From Sphingomonas kyeonggiensis (GTDB taxonomy: Bacteria; Pseudomonadota; Alphaproteobacteria; Sphingomonadales; Sphingomonadaceae): 64,000 nt of DNA. Position numbers and translations under genes: made by a program. The stretch covers positions 1-64,000 of the forward strand of contig NZ_JACIEH010000006.1 of the NCBI RefSeq assembly GCF_014196745.1. The letters run 5' to 3'. Of this stretch, positions 24,359 to 32,203 are shown one piece after another. Every line of letters begins with the position of its first letter. Position 1 is the stretch's first letter. A model generated the notes under the pieces. It saw nothing but the letters and a program-made list of their open reading frames with translations, had not been told where the DNA came from and made no database searches.

Positions 24359-27300
24359 TCAGAACCTCTTGCCGATCGTCATGTAGAGATAGCGGCCATA
24401 GGGGCTGTAGAGCGAGCCCAGATAGCCGTCCGCCGTGATCGGGGGCTGCTTGTCGAAGATGTTGCGTGCGCCGAGGCGGACGCGGGTATCGTCGAGGATG
24501 CCGCCCTTGAACCGATACTGGACGTAGAGATTGTAGGTGGTCTGCCCGTCGAGCTTGTACGGGTTGCCGTTCGCATCGAGGAAGTTCGTGTCGTAGACCG
24601 AGCTGATATAGTTGCTGAACGCGCCGATCTGCCAGCCGCTCTTCGACCAGGTCAGCGATCCGGTGACGCGCCACTTGGGCTTGCCGCGCTGCTGGATCAG
24701 GTTGCTCGCATCGGTGAGCGGGGTGGCGACGTCGATGTCGCCCGCCGCGCGCGCGTCGAACAGTTCCTGCACTGCCGGCGGCGTGTCGCGCGAGAACTTG
24801 GTCAGCCGCGCGCCGTTCAGGGCGAAGTCGAACTTACCAAGGCCGGTGCGGACATTGTAGAGCAGCGCCAGGTCGATGCCCTGCACCGTCTGGGGCAGCA
24901 GGTTGACGAACTGGTCGTTGATCCGGGTAACCGCGCCGGCCGGGGCGAGGCCGCTGCCGTTGAAGAAGGTCACGTCGTCGGCATTGGCTGCGGCGCGGAC
25001 CACGTTCGGATTGCTCGAGCCCTGCATGCGCAGCAGATAGTCGAGCACCAGCGCGTTCTGCGGACCGAACTGGCCGACGATGCCGGTCTGCTGGATCGAC
25101 CAGAAATCGGCGGTGAGGGTCAGGCGCCCGGCGCTTTCGGGAATGAACTTGGGCTGGATCACCGTGCCCACCGACCAGTTGGTGCTGGTCTCGGGCTTCA
25201 GGTTCGGATTGCCGCTGACGAAGATCGAGTAGCTGCTGCTCCGGCCGCAGCTGCCCTGGTTCGGAATGGTGCCCTTCACCAGGTCGACCGCGCAGCGATA
25301 ATAGTCGTTGTTCGAGCCGAGGCGCGAATAGGCGACGGTATTGGTCTGCTCGAGGTTCGGCGCGCGGAAGCCCTGCGACCAGGAACCGCGAAGCCGGAAA
25401 CCGTCGACCAGGTCCCAGGCCGCGGCGACCTTGGGCTTCGCCACCGATCCGAAGTCGCTGTAATGCTCGTAGCGGCCGGCCAGCTGGACATCGAGGCGAT
25501 GGATCAGCGGCACGCGCATCTCGGGCGAGACCACCGGCACGGCGAGTTCGGCAAAGGCCGAGAATACCGTGCGGGCACCCTTGCTGCTCGGCGTCGGGCT
25601 GACGGCGGCGACGTTGGAGAGATTGGTCTCGCCGGTCACCATGTCGACGAAGCCGATCTCGCCGTTCAGGTTGGGATCGCGATCGTCGCGCTGGGTCTCG
25701 CGGCGTGCCTCGACACCGAAGGCGACGCCGAGATTGCCGCCGGGCAGGGCGAGCAGTCGGCTATTGGATACCTTGAAGTCGGCAAGCGCGAGGGTGGTCT
25801 TCGAACGACGCTTCAGGTCGAACTGGAAGGAGTCGATCGTGGTGGCCGATGCCGGTGAGCAGTCGCCCAGGCTGGGCGTCGCCGAGCAGCCGCCGCTGAA
25901 CGGATTGTACGCATCGGGCGTCGACAGCGCGAGATTCTGCTGCAGCTTGGTCATGTTGATGGCGTTGGAGACGTCGGTCGCCTGCGCTGCCGAGTAGAGG
26001 AACGCGCTGTCGAAATCGAAGCTGCCGATCTGGCCCTTTAGACCGCCCAGGAAGCGCGACTGCCAGTTGGTGACGTTCACCGTCTGCATGCCCGCATCGA
26101 CGAAGCGATAGGTCGACAGGCGCACCGCCAGGCCGGCGGCGGGCACGTTGGTCAGGCCCGGGATGCGGTTCGGGTTCGCCTGGCCATTGGCGAAGACCGC
26201 GCGGCCGAACGGGTTCCAGTAATTGGAGGCGGGGACGACGATCGCGTTGAGGTTGATCGTCGGCGGCTGGATGCGGGTGGTCTCGGCATAATAGAAGCCC
26301 GCCTCGCCATAGACGGTAAGGCTGTCCGAGATGTCGTAATGCGCGCTGGCGAAGCTGTTGTAGCGGTCGATGCTCGGCGTCACCGTGGTGCCGGGACGCG
26401 TGTCGAACCGCTCGCTGCGCAGCGTCGAGGCAGTGGCGCGGGTACCGCTGCCCAGGCAGGTATCGGCGTTGATCGCGACAAGGCAGCCCGGATTGGCGCT
26501 GGACTGGGTGTGGAAGGCGCCGGCCGAGGACGTCAGCGCCTGGTTGCCCGGGCTGCGGCGGATCGTGCCGGGTCCGCCGACCACAGTTAGGTTCGCCCAG
26601 GGCGACTGAGTCGCGCGGCCATCGGGCGTAAGCGTGCTGCCGAAGGCGGGATCGTTGGCGAAATAGGACAGGAGATTGTCCGTCGCCGTATAGGGCTGGT
26701 CCTCGGCCAGCTGCGCGGTGCGATGGGTATAGTCCATGTACAGCGAGATGTTGCCGCGGCCGCCGGCGAAGTTGCTGCCGACGGTACCGGTCACCTGGAA
26801 CTCGCGGCGATGCGTGCCCTCGGCCCCGCCATAGCGGAAGTCGAGCGAGCCGCCGTCGATATCGGTCTTGGTGACGGTGTTGACCACGCCGGCCACCGCG
26901 TCCGAGCCATAGATGGCGGCGGCGCCGTCGCGCAGGATCTCGAGCCGCTGGATGCCGGCGACCGGCAGCGAATTGGCGTTGTAGCCGAGCACCGGCACAT
27001 TGCCGTCGCCGGCCTGGCTGGTCGGGTGGTTGACCAGACGGCGGCCGTTGAGCAGCACCAGCGTGTTGCCGACGCCGAGGTTGCGCAGGTTGATCGAGTT
27101 GACGTCGCCGCGTGCCGCATTGCTGGTCTGCGGATTGTTCGATTCGTTGAAGGTCACGTCGCCGGCCTGCGGGATCGAGCGGAACAGCTCGTCGCCCGAA
27201 AGCGCGCCGGTCGCGTCGATCTGGTTGGCGTCGATCACCGAGACGGGCAGGGCGGCGGTGGTGCTGGCGCCGCGGATCTGGGTGCCGACCACGACGATCT

Positions 27301-27442
27301 CGTCGGTTTTCTCGGTGGCTTCCGGTGCGGCCGGCGCTTCCTGCGGGGCGGTTTGTGCCTCCTGCGCGTGCGCCTGCGCGATCATCAGCACGCCCAGCGC
27401 GCTGCCTGCGGCCAAGGCGATCTGCCTGTAGCTCCTGTTCAT
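24359..27442 (-). CDS. TonB-dependent outer-membrane receptor in the dctA operon
   Basis: This 1027-aa receptor has a signal peptide (AAGSALGVLMIAQAHAQ), then DEIVVVGTQIRG as TonB-box region and a plug with FRSIPQAGDVTFNESN, GVGNTLVLLNGRRLVNHP and YGSDAVAGVVNTVTKTDI. It ends MTIGKRF with terminal Phe. There is no STN domain. The start at 27442 has GGGAGAGAGGG just upstream and overlaps the dctA stop (ATGA), so the two are translationally coupled. This coupling to a C4-dicarboxylate carrier and to an exported esterase suggests an esterified or conjugated dicarboxylate as substrate, which is inference. Confidence 0.94.
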   Translation of the reverse strand: MNRSYRQIALAAGSALGVLMIAQAHAQEAQTAPQEAPAAPEATEKTDEIVVVGTQIRGASTTAALPVSVIDANQIDATGALSGDELFRSIPQAGDVTFNESNNPQTSNAARGDVNSINLRNLGVGNTLVLLNGRRLVNHPTSQAGDGNVPVLGYNANSLPVAGIQRLEILRDGAAAIYGSDAVAGVVNTVTKTDIDGGSLDFRYGGAEGTHRREFQVTGTVGSNFAGGRGNISLYMDYTHRTAQLAEDQPYTATDNLLSYFANDPAFGSTLTPDGRATQSPWANLTVVGGPGTIRRSPGNQALTSSAGAFHTQSSANPGCLVAINADTCLGSGTRATASTLRSERFDTRPGTTVTPSIDRYNSFASAHYDISDSLTVYGEAGFYYAETTRIQPPTINLNAIVVPASNYWNPFGRAVFANGQANPNRIPGLTNVPAAGLAVRLSTYRFVDAGMQTVNVTNWQSRFLGGLKGQIGSFDFDSAFLYSAAQATDVSNAINMTKLQQNLALSTPDAYNPFSGGCSATPSLGDCSPASATTIDSFQFDLKRRSKTTLALADFKVSNSRLLALPGGNLGVAFGVEARRETQRDDRDPNLNGEIGFVDMVTGETNLSNVAAVSPTPSSKGARTVFSAFAELAVPVVSPEMRVPLIHRLDVQLAGRYEHYSDFGSVAKPKVAAAWDLVDGFRLRGSWSQGFRAPNLEQTNTVAYSRLGSNNDYYRCAVDLVKGTIPNQGSCGRSSSYSIFVSGNPNLKPETSTNWSVGTVIQPKFIPESAGRLTLTADFWSIQQTGIVGQFGPQNALVLDYLLRMQGSSNPNVVRAAANADDVTFFNGSGLAPAGAVTRINDQFVNLLPQTVQGIDLALLYNVRTGLGKFDFALNGARLTKFSRDTPPAVQELFDARAAGDIDVATPLTDASNLIQQRGKPKWRVTGSLTWSKSGWQIGAFSNYISSVYDTNFLDANGNPYKLDGQTTYNLYVQYRFKGGILDDTRVRLGARNIFDKQPPITADGYLGSLYSPYGRYLYMTIGKRF

Positions 27443-28782
27443 GCCCTCTCTCCCTGTTCCATTTGTTCTAGGTCTTCTGGTTTTGAATAGTTGCGACCCG
27501 AGAGCGCCGCATCGAGTGCTTCGCGATCGAGCTTGTTCTCCCAGCGTGCGACGACGATCGCCGCCACTGCGTTTCCGACGAAATTGGTGAGGCTGCGGCA
27601 CTCGCTCATGAAGCGGTCAACGCCGAGGATCAGAGTCATGCCCGCCACCGGCACGCTCGGCACGATCGACAGCGTCGCCGCCAGCGTGATGAAGCCGGCT
27701 CCGGTCACGCCTGCCGCACCCTTCGAGCTGAGCATCGAGACCAGGACGAGCAGGATCTGCTCGCCCCAGCTCAGATGCACGCCGCATGCCTGGGCGATGA
27801 ACAGGGCTGCCAGCGTCATGTAGATGTTGGTGCCGTCCAGGTTGAACGAATAGCCGGTCGGCACGACCAGGCCGACCACGCCCTTCTCGCAGCCGGCACC
27901 TTCCAGCTTGGCCATCAGGCTGGGCAGCGCGGCTTCCGAGGAGGAGGTGCCGAGCACCAGCAGCAGCTCCGCCTTGAGATAGGCGAGCAGGCGCAGGATC
28001 GAGAAGCCGTGCAGCCGCGCGACCACGCCGAGGATCACCAGCACGAAGAACAGCGAGGTGGCGTAGAAGGTGGCGACCAGCGTGCCCAGGTTGATCAGAC
28101 TGGAGGCGCCGTACTTGCCGATGGTGAAGGCCATCGCGCCGAACGCGCCGATCGGCGCCACGCGCATCAGGATGCCGACGATGCGGAACACGATCAGCGC
28201 GAGCCGCTCGACCAGGTCGAGCACCGGCTCGGCGGGCTTGCCGACCAGCACCATCGAGACGCCGAACAGCACCGCGACGAACAGGGTCTGGAGGATCGAG
28301 CCTTCGGTCAGCGCCGAGGCGAGGGTGGTGGGGATGATCCCCATCAGGAAGCCGGTGACCGTGGTCTCGTGCGCCTGGTGGGCATAACCGGCGACCGCGC
28401 CGGCATCGAGCGTGCGCGGATCGATGTTCATGCCCGCGCCCGGCTGGACAACGTTGGCGACGATCAGGCCGAGGATCAGCGCGAGGGTGGAGAAGAACAG
28501 GAAATAGCCGAACGCCTTGGCGGCGACGCGGCCCACCGAGCCGAGTTCGCGCATCCCGGCGATGCCGCTGACCACGGTGAGGAAGATCACCGGGGCGATC
28601 ACCATCTTCACCAGCTTGATGAAGCCTTCGCCGAGCGGCTTGAACGCCTCGCCCGTCGCCGGCCAGAAATGGCCGATCGTCACGCCGAGCGCGATCGCCA
28701 CCAGCACCTGGAAATAGAGGTGCCTGTAAAAGGGCTTGCGCGCAGCGATGGGCTGCCCGTCGGGAATCGACTGGATGATCAT
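27439..28782 (-). CDS. dctA: C4-dicarboxylate/proton symporter DctA
   Basis: This 447-aa protein belongs to the dicarboxylate/amino acid:cation symporter (DAACS) family. Family signatures are YRHLYFQVLVAIALGVTIGH, the HP1 serine motif LGTSSSEAALPSLM, the TM7 motif YSFNLDGTNIYMTLAA and the HP2 motif MLSSKGAAGVTGAGF. It imports succinate, fumarate, malate or related acids. GAGGAG lies 4-5 bases before the ATG. It heads the operon with the TBDR and the esterase and is divergent from dctB-dctD, which likely control it. Confidence 0.95.
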   Translation of the reverse strand: MIIQSIPDGQPIAARKPFYRHLYFQVLVAIALGVTIGHFWPATGEAFKPLGEGFIKLVKMVIAPVIFLTVVSGIAGMRELGSVGRVAAKAFGYFLFFSTLALILGLIVANVVQPGAGMNIDPRTLDAGAVAGYAHQAHETTVTGFLMGIIPTTLASALTEGSILQTLFVAVLFGVSMVLVGKPAEPVLDLVERLALIVFRIVGILMRVAPIGAFGAMAFTIGKYGASSLINLGTLVATFYATSLFFVLVILGVVARLHGFSILRLLAYLKAELLLVLGTSSSEAALPSLMAKLEGAGCEKGVVGLVVPTGYSFNLDGTNIYMTLAALFIAQACGVHLSWGEQILLVLVSMLSSKGAAGVTGAGFITLAATLSIVPSVPVAGMTLILGVDRFMSECRSLTNFVGNAVAAIVVARWENKLDREALDAALSGRNYSKPEDLEQMEQGERA

Positions 28783-28947
28783 ACTCTCCTCTGTCGCGCC
28801 TGGCTGGCGCGCGGCCTCTTGTGCTGGGGCCTTGGTCGTGCACCATATCCCTCTCGCTGGGGCTCTCCAGAGCCTCGGATTCTGCGGGATAAGTATTTGA
28901 GTTGTTTCAATTCATCTTGGATTGGCTCCAGCGCGGTGCCGGAAAAA

Positions 28948-28996
28948 CGTGTGAATTTCCGCGCGGATTTCCCCGATATGTGCGAAAAACCGCACA
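28948..28996. promoter_or_regulatory. Tandem inverted repeats upstream of dctB (candidate DctD sites)
   Basis: TGTGCG-N6-CGCACA is a perfect inverted repeat at 28979-28996, directly before the dctB ATG. A degenerate copy, CGTGTG-N6-CGCGCG, lies at 28948-28965. The centres are 31 bases apart, about three helical turns, which suits cooperative binding of dimers. They are the best candidates for the DctD-like regulator. I found no convincing sigma-54 promoter between them and dctA. Confidence 0.55.
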
Positions 28997-28997
28997 A

Positions 28998-30782
28998 ATG
29001 AGAATCTCCACCCTTCTCAATCGCCGGCGCATGCTGCTCATCTGTCTGGTGGCCGCGATGATCGCGCTGCTCGCCTGGACGGGGAGCCGCTGGGCGACCG
29101 GCCAGGCGCGCGCATCGGCCGATGCGGTGGCCCAGCAGACCGCCCGCGCGCATGTCGGCCTGCTCAACAGCGAGCTGCAGAAGTTCCGCCTGCTGCCGCT
29201 GGTGCTGAGCGAGAACCCGGAGATCGCGCCGGCGCTGCGCGGTGGCGATCCCGTCGCCGAGCGCCGGCTGAACGCCACGCTCGAGCTGCTCGCCGCGCGC
29301 ACCGATGCTGCCGCGATCTATGTCATCGACCGTGGCGGGAAGACCGTGGCGGCGAGCAACTGGCGGCAGCCGACCAGCTTTGTCGGCCAGCTCTACGGCT
29401 TCCGGCCCTATTTCCGCGACGCGATGGAGCGGGGCGGCTCGGAGCTGTTCGCGCTCGGCACGATCAGCGGGCGGCCCGGCCTGTATCTGGCGCGGCGCGT
29501 CGATCGCGACGGCCAGGCGCTCGGCGTGGTGGTGGTCAAGGTCGAGTTCGACGATGTCGAGGCGGCCTGGGCGCGGGCGCCGGGGATCACCGTGGTCACC
29601 GATGCGCATGGCGTGATCCTGGTCACGTCGGTGCCGGGCTGGCGGTTCAAGGCAACCCAGATTCTGGACGCAGCGACCTTGGCCGATGCGCGGCGCACGC
29701 TCCAGTTCGGCGCCAAGCCGCCCAAGCGTGCACCGTTGACGATCGGCGGTGCCGATGCCCGCGTCGAGGCCGGGGGCAAGGCGAACCGCTATCGCGCGGC
29801 GGCCGAGCCCGCCCAACTGGTGGGGGCGCATCTCGTCCATCTCGCGCCGCTGGAGCCGCCGCTCGCGGCCGCGCGTACCCAGGCATTGCTGATCGCGCTG
29901 GCCATCCTGCTCGCCGCCGGCATGCTGCTCGGCCTGGCGCTGCGTTCGGCCGAGAAGCGCCGCCTGCAGCGCCACCACCAGGCGCGGCTGGAAGCCGAGG
30001 TCGAACGGCGCACGGCGGAATTGCGCGAGGCCAATGCCGCGCTGATCGTCGAATCCGAGGAGCGGATCGAGGCCGATCGCCGCTATCGTGCCGCGCGCGA
30101 GGAACTCGCCCAGGCCAGCCGGCTCGGCTCGCTCGGCCAGATCACCGCCGGCGTGGCGCACGAGATCAACCAGCCGGTGGCGGCGATCCGCACCTTTGCC
30201 GAGAACGCCGCGACCTTCCTCGACCGCGCAGCACCCGACAAGGCGAGCGCGAACCTGAAGCAGATCGTCTCGCTGACCGAGCGGATCGGGACGATCACGT
30301 CGGAGTTGCGCGCCTTTGCCCGGCGCAAGACACCGGGGGAGGGCCGCGCGGAACTGGGGTCGGTGCTCGACGGCGCCTTGCTGCTGCTCGGCGAGCGGGC
30401 GCGTGGCGTGGTGACGCTGAGGGTACCCAAGGGGCTGCGCCAGGTGGCGGTGCGGGGGGACCGGATCCGGCTCGAGCAGATCCTGATCAACCTGCTCCAG
30501 AACGCGCTCGACGCAGTGCAGGGCGCGAGGGAAGGGCGGATCGTCGTGGAGGGCACGCGTGACGGCGATACGGTGCGCCTCTCGGTGATCGACAACGGGC
30601 CCGGTGTCCCGGTGGAGATCGCCGATACGCTGTTCACGCCGTTCACCTCGGCGAAGGAAGGCGGGCTGGGGCTCGGGCTCGCGATCGCCCGCGACATCGC
30701 CCGCGAGTTCGGCGGCGACATCGCACATGTGGCGGCACCTGGCGGCGGCGCGGCCTTCCGCCTTTCGCTGAGGGCCGCATGA
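28998..30782 (+). CDS. dctB: C4-dicarboxylate sensor histidine kinase DctB
   Basis: This 594-aa membrane kinase has a transmembrane helix near residues 12-32 and a periplasmic PDC sensor domain (AAIYVIDRGGKTVAASNW, FVGQLYGFRPYFRDAMERG, SGRPGLYLARRV), which in DctB binds succinate or malate. A second membrane helix (LLIALAILLAAGMLLGLAL) and a coiled linker follow. The H-box GVAHEINQPVAAIRTFAENA carries the phospho-His (His388), and the ATPase has N, G1 and G2 boxes (NLLQNALDA, DNGPGVP, GGLGLGLAIARDI). I chose ATG 28998, where the membrane helix begins; an upstream in-frame ATG (28902) adds an unlikely tail. It overlaps dctD by ATGA. Confidence 0.92.
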   Translation: MRISTLLNRRRMLLICLVAAMIALLAWTGSRWATGQARASADAVAQQTARAHVGLLNSELQKFRLLPLVLSENPEIAPALRGGDPVAERRLNATLELLAARTDAAAIYVIDRGGKTVAASNWRQPTSFVGQLYGFRPYFRDAMERGGSELFALGTISGRPGLYLARRVDRDGQALGVVVVKVEFDDVEAAWARAPGITVVTDAHGVILVTSVPGWRFKATQILDAATLADARRTLQFGAKPPKRAPLTIGGADARVEAGGKANRYRAAAEPAQLVGAHLVHLAPLEPPLAAARTQALLIALAILLAAGMLLGLALRSAEKRRLQRHHQARLEAEVERRTAELREANAALIVESEERIEADRRYRAAREELAQASRLGSLGQITAGVAHEINQPVAAIRTFAENAATFLDRAAPDKASANLKQIVSLTERIGTITSELRAFARRKTPGEGRAELGSVLDGALLLLGERARGVVTLRVPKGLRQVAVRGDRIRLEQILINLLQNALDAVQGAREGRIVVEGTRDGDTVRLSVIDNGPGVPVEIADTLFTPFTSAKEGGLGLGLAIARDIAREFGGDIAHVAAPGGGAAFRLSLRAA

Positions 30783-32125
30783 TGCTCGCGCCCGACAACG
30801 CCACCGTGATGTTCGTCGAGGATGACGAGCAGCTCCGTCACGCCACGGTGCAGACGCTCGAACTGGCCGGACTGAACGTGTTGCCGTTCGAGCGGGCCGC
30901 GCCGGCATTGGCCCGGCTGAGTCCGGATTTTCCCGGCGTGGTCGTATCCGACATCCGCATGCCGGGGATGGACGGGCTCGAGCTGCTCGGCCGGATCCGC
31001 GCGATCGACAGCGACATTCCCGTGCTGCTCGTCACCGGGCACGGCGACGTGCCGATGGCGGTCTCCGCACTGCACGACGGCGCGTTCGACTTCATCCCCA
31101 AGCCCTTTGCCGCGGAGCGGCTGCTCATGGCGGTTCGCCGCGCGCTCGATCGGCGCGCGCTGGTGATGGAGAACCGCCGCCTGCGCGCGGCTGCCGCGGC
31201 GGTGGCGCAGGAGGGCAGTCCGCTGATCGGCGAGAGCCCGGCGATCGTCCGGTTGCGGGCGATGATCGGCCAGCTCGGCGAGACCGATGTCGACATCCTG
31301 CTCGAAGGCGAGACGGGCACGGGCAAGGAACTGGTCGCGCGGATGCTGCACCGGAGCAGCCGGCGCCGGGGCAAGCCCTTCGTCGCGGTCAACTGCGCGG
31401 CGCTGTCCGAGGGGCTCGCCGAGATCGAGCTGTTCGGCCATGCCGCCGACAGCGTTCCGCACACGCGGCTCTCGCGCGTGGGGCGCATCGCCTCGTCTAG
31501 CGGGGGCACGCTGCTGCTCGACGAGATCGATTCGATGCCGCTGGCGATGCAGGCACGGCTGCTGCGCGTGCTCGAAGAACGCGAGGTCCAGCCGATCGGG
31601 GCGGAGCGTCCCGAGGCAGTCGACCTGCGCGTCATCGCCACGGCCAAGGAAGATGTCGGCAGGGCGGTGGCCGAGGGCCGGTTCCGCGCCGATCTCTATT
31701 ACCGGCTGGCGACGATGCGGCTGCGGGTGCCGGCGCTGCGCGAATGCGGCGGCGACGTGTTCCTGCTGTTCGCCGCGTTCATCGAGGAAGCCAAGCAGCA
31801 GCTCGGGGTCGGCGAGGTCGGGCTCGATGCGGGGGTGCACGCGCACCTCGCCGGCTATCCCTGGCCGGGCAATGTCCGCGAGCTCCGCAACTTCGCCTTC
31901 GAGGTCGCATCGGGCCGGGCGTCGCTCGAGATGCAGGGCGTGGCCGGCCAGGACCTGCCGACCCGGCTCGCCAGGTTCGAGGAGAATTTGATCCGCGACG
32001 CGCTCAGGCGCCATGGCGGACGGGTATCGCGGGCGCTCGGCGAGCTGGGGGTGCCGCGCAAGACGCTGTACGACAAGATCGCCCGGCTCGGCATCGACCT
32101 GGCCGAGTTCAAGCGCGCGCAGTGA
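30779..32125 (+). CDS. dctD: DctD-like response regulator lacking the GAFTGA loop
   Basis: This 448-aa regulator has a receiver domain with phospho-acceptor Asp58 (VVVSDIRMPGMDGLELL) and an AAA+ domain with Walker A GETGTGKE and Walker B GGTLLLDEI. The arginine region FRADLYYRLATMRLRVP and a Fis-type C-terminal HTH (RVSRALGELGVPRKTLYDKI) are present. Where sigma-54 activators have GAFTGA after ELFGH, this protein has DSVPHT (residues 224-229) at the same length. That loop contacts sigma-54, so the protein probably cannot remodel a sigma-54 complex and may act on a sigma-70 type holoenzyme. It is coupled to dctB and presumably controls dctA and its operon. Confidence 0.9.
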   Translation: MMLAPDNATVMFVEDDEQLRHATVQTLELAGLNVLPFERAAPALARLSPDFPGVVVSDIRMPGMDGLELLGRIRAIDSDIPVLLVTGHGDVPMAVSALHDGAFDFIPKPFAAERLLMAVRRALDRRALVMENRRLRAAAAAVAQEGSPLIGESPAIVRLRAMIGQLGETDVDILLEGETGTGKELVARMLHRSSRRRGKPFVAVNCAALSEGLAEIELFGHAADSVPHTRLSRVGRIASSSGGTLLLDEIDSMPLAMQARLLRVLEEREVQPIGAERPEAVDLRVIATAKEDVGRAVAEGRFRADLYYRLATMRLRVPALRECGGDVFLLFAAFIEEAKQQLGVGEVGLDAGVHAHLAGYPWPGNVRELRNFAFEVASGRASLEMQGVAGQDLPTRLARFEENLIRDALRRHGGRVSRALGELGVPRKTLYDKIARLGIDLAEFKRAQ

Positions 32126-32169
32126 GGGAAGGCGGCGGATCGCCGGGCAGCTTCCGGATGGTAGGAAAT

Positions 32170-32194
32170 GGCCGGGCGTGGGAAGCGCCCGGCC
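32170..32194. terminator. Bidirectional hairpin between dctD and the transducer TBDR
   Basis: GGCCGGGCG (32170-32178) and CGCCCGGCC (32186-32194) form a perfect 9-bp GC stem with a 7-base loop, between two convergent genes. On the minus strand it is followed by ATTTCC. It probably ends both transcripts. Confidence 0.65.
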
Positions 32195-32203
32195 GATCTG
32201 CGA

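Noticed and set aside
24305..25858. 517-codon plus-strand open frame over the dctA-operon TBDR
   Set aside because: Same antisense effect; the minus-strand TBDR has full motif support.
28783..28947. Sigma-54 promoter for dctA
   Set aside because: The best candidate (GGCAC near 28935 on the minus strand) lacks the GC at the required 10-base spacing and the TTGC element, so I do not report it.
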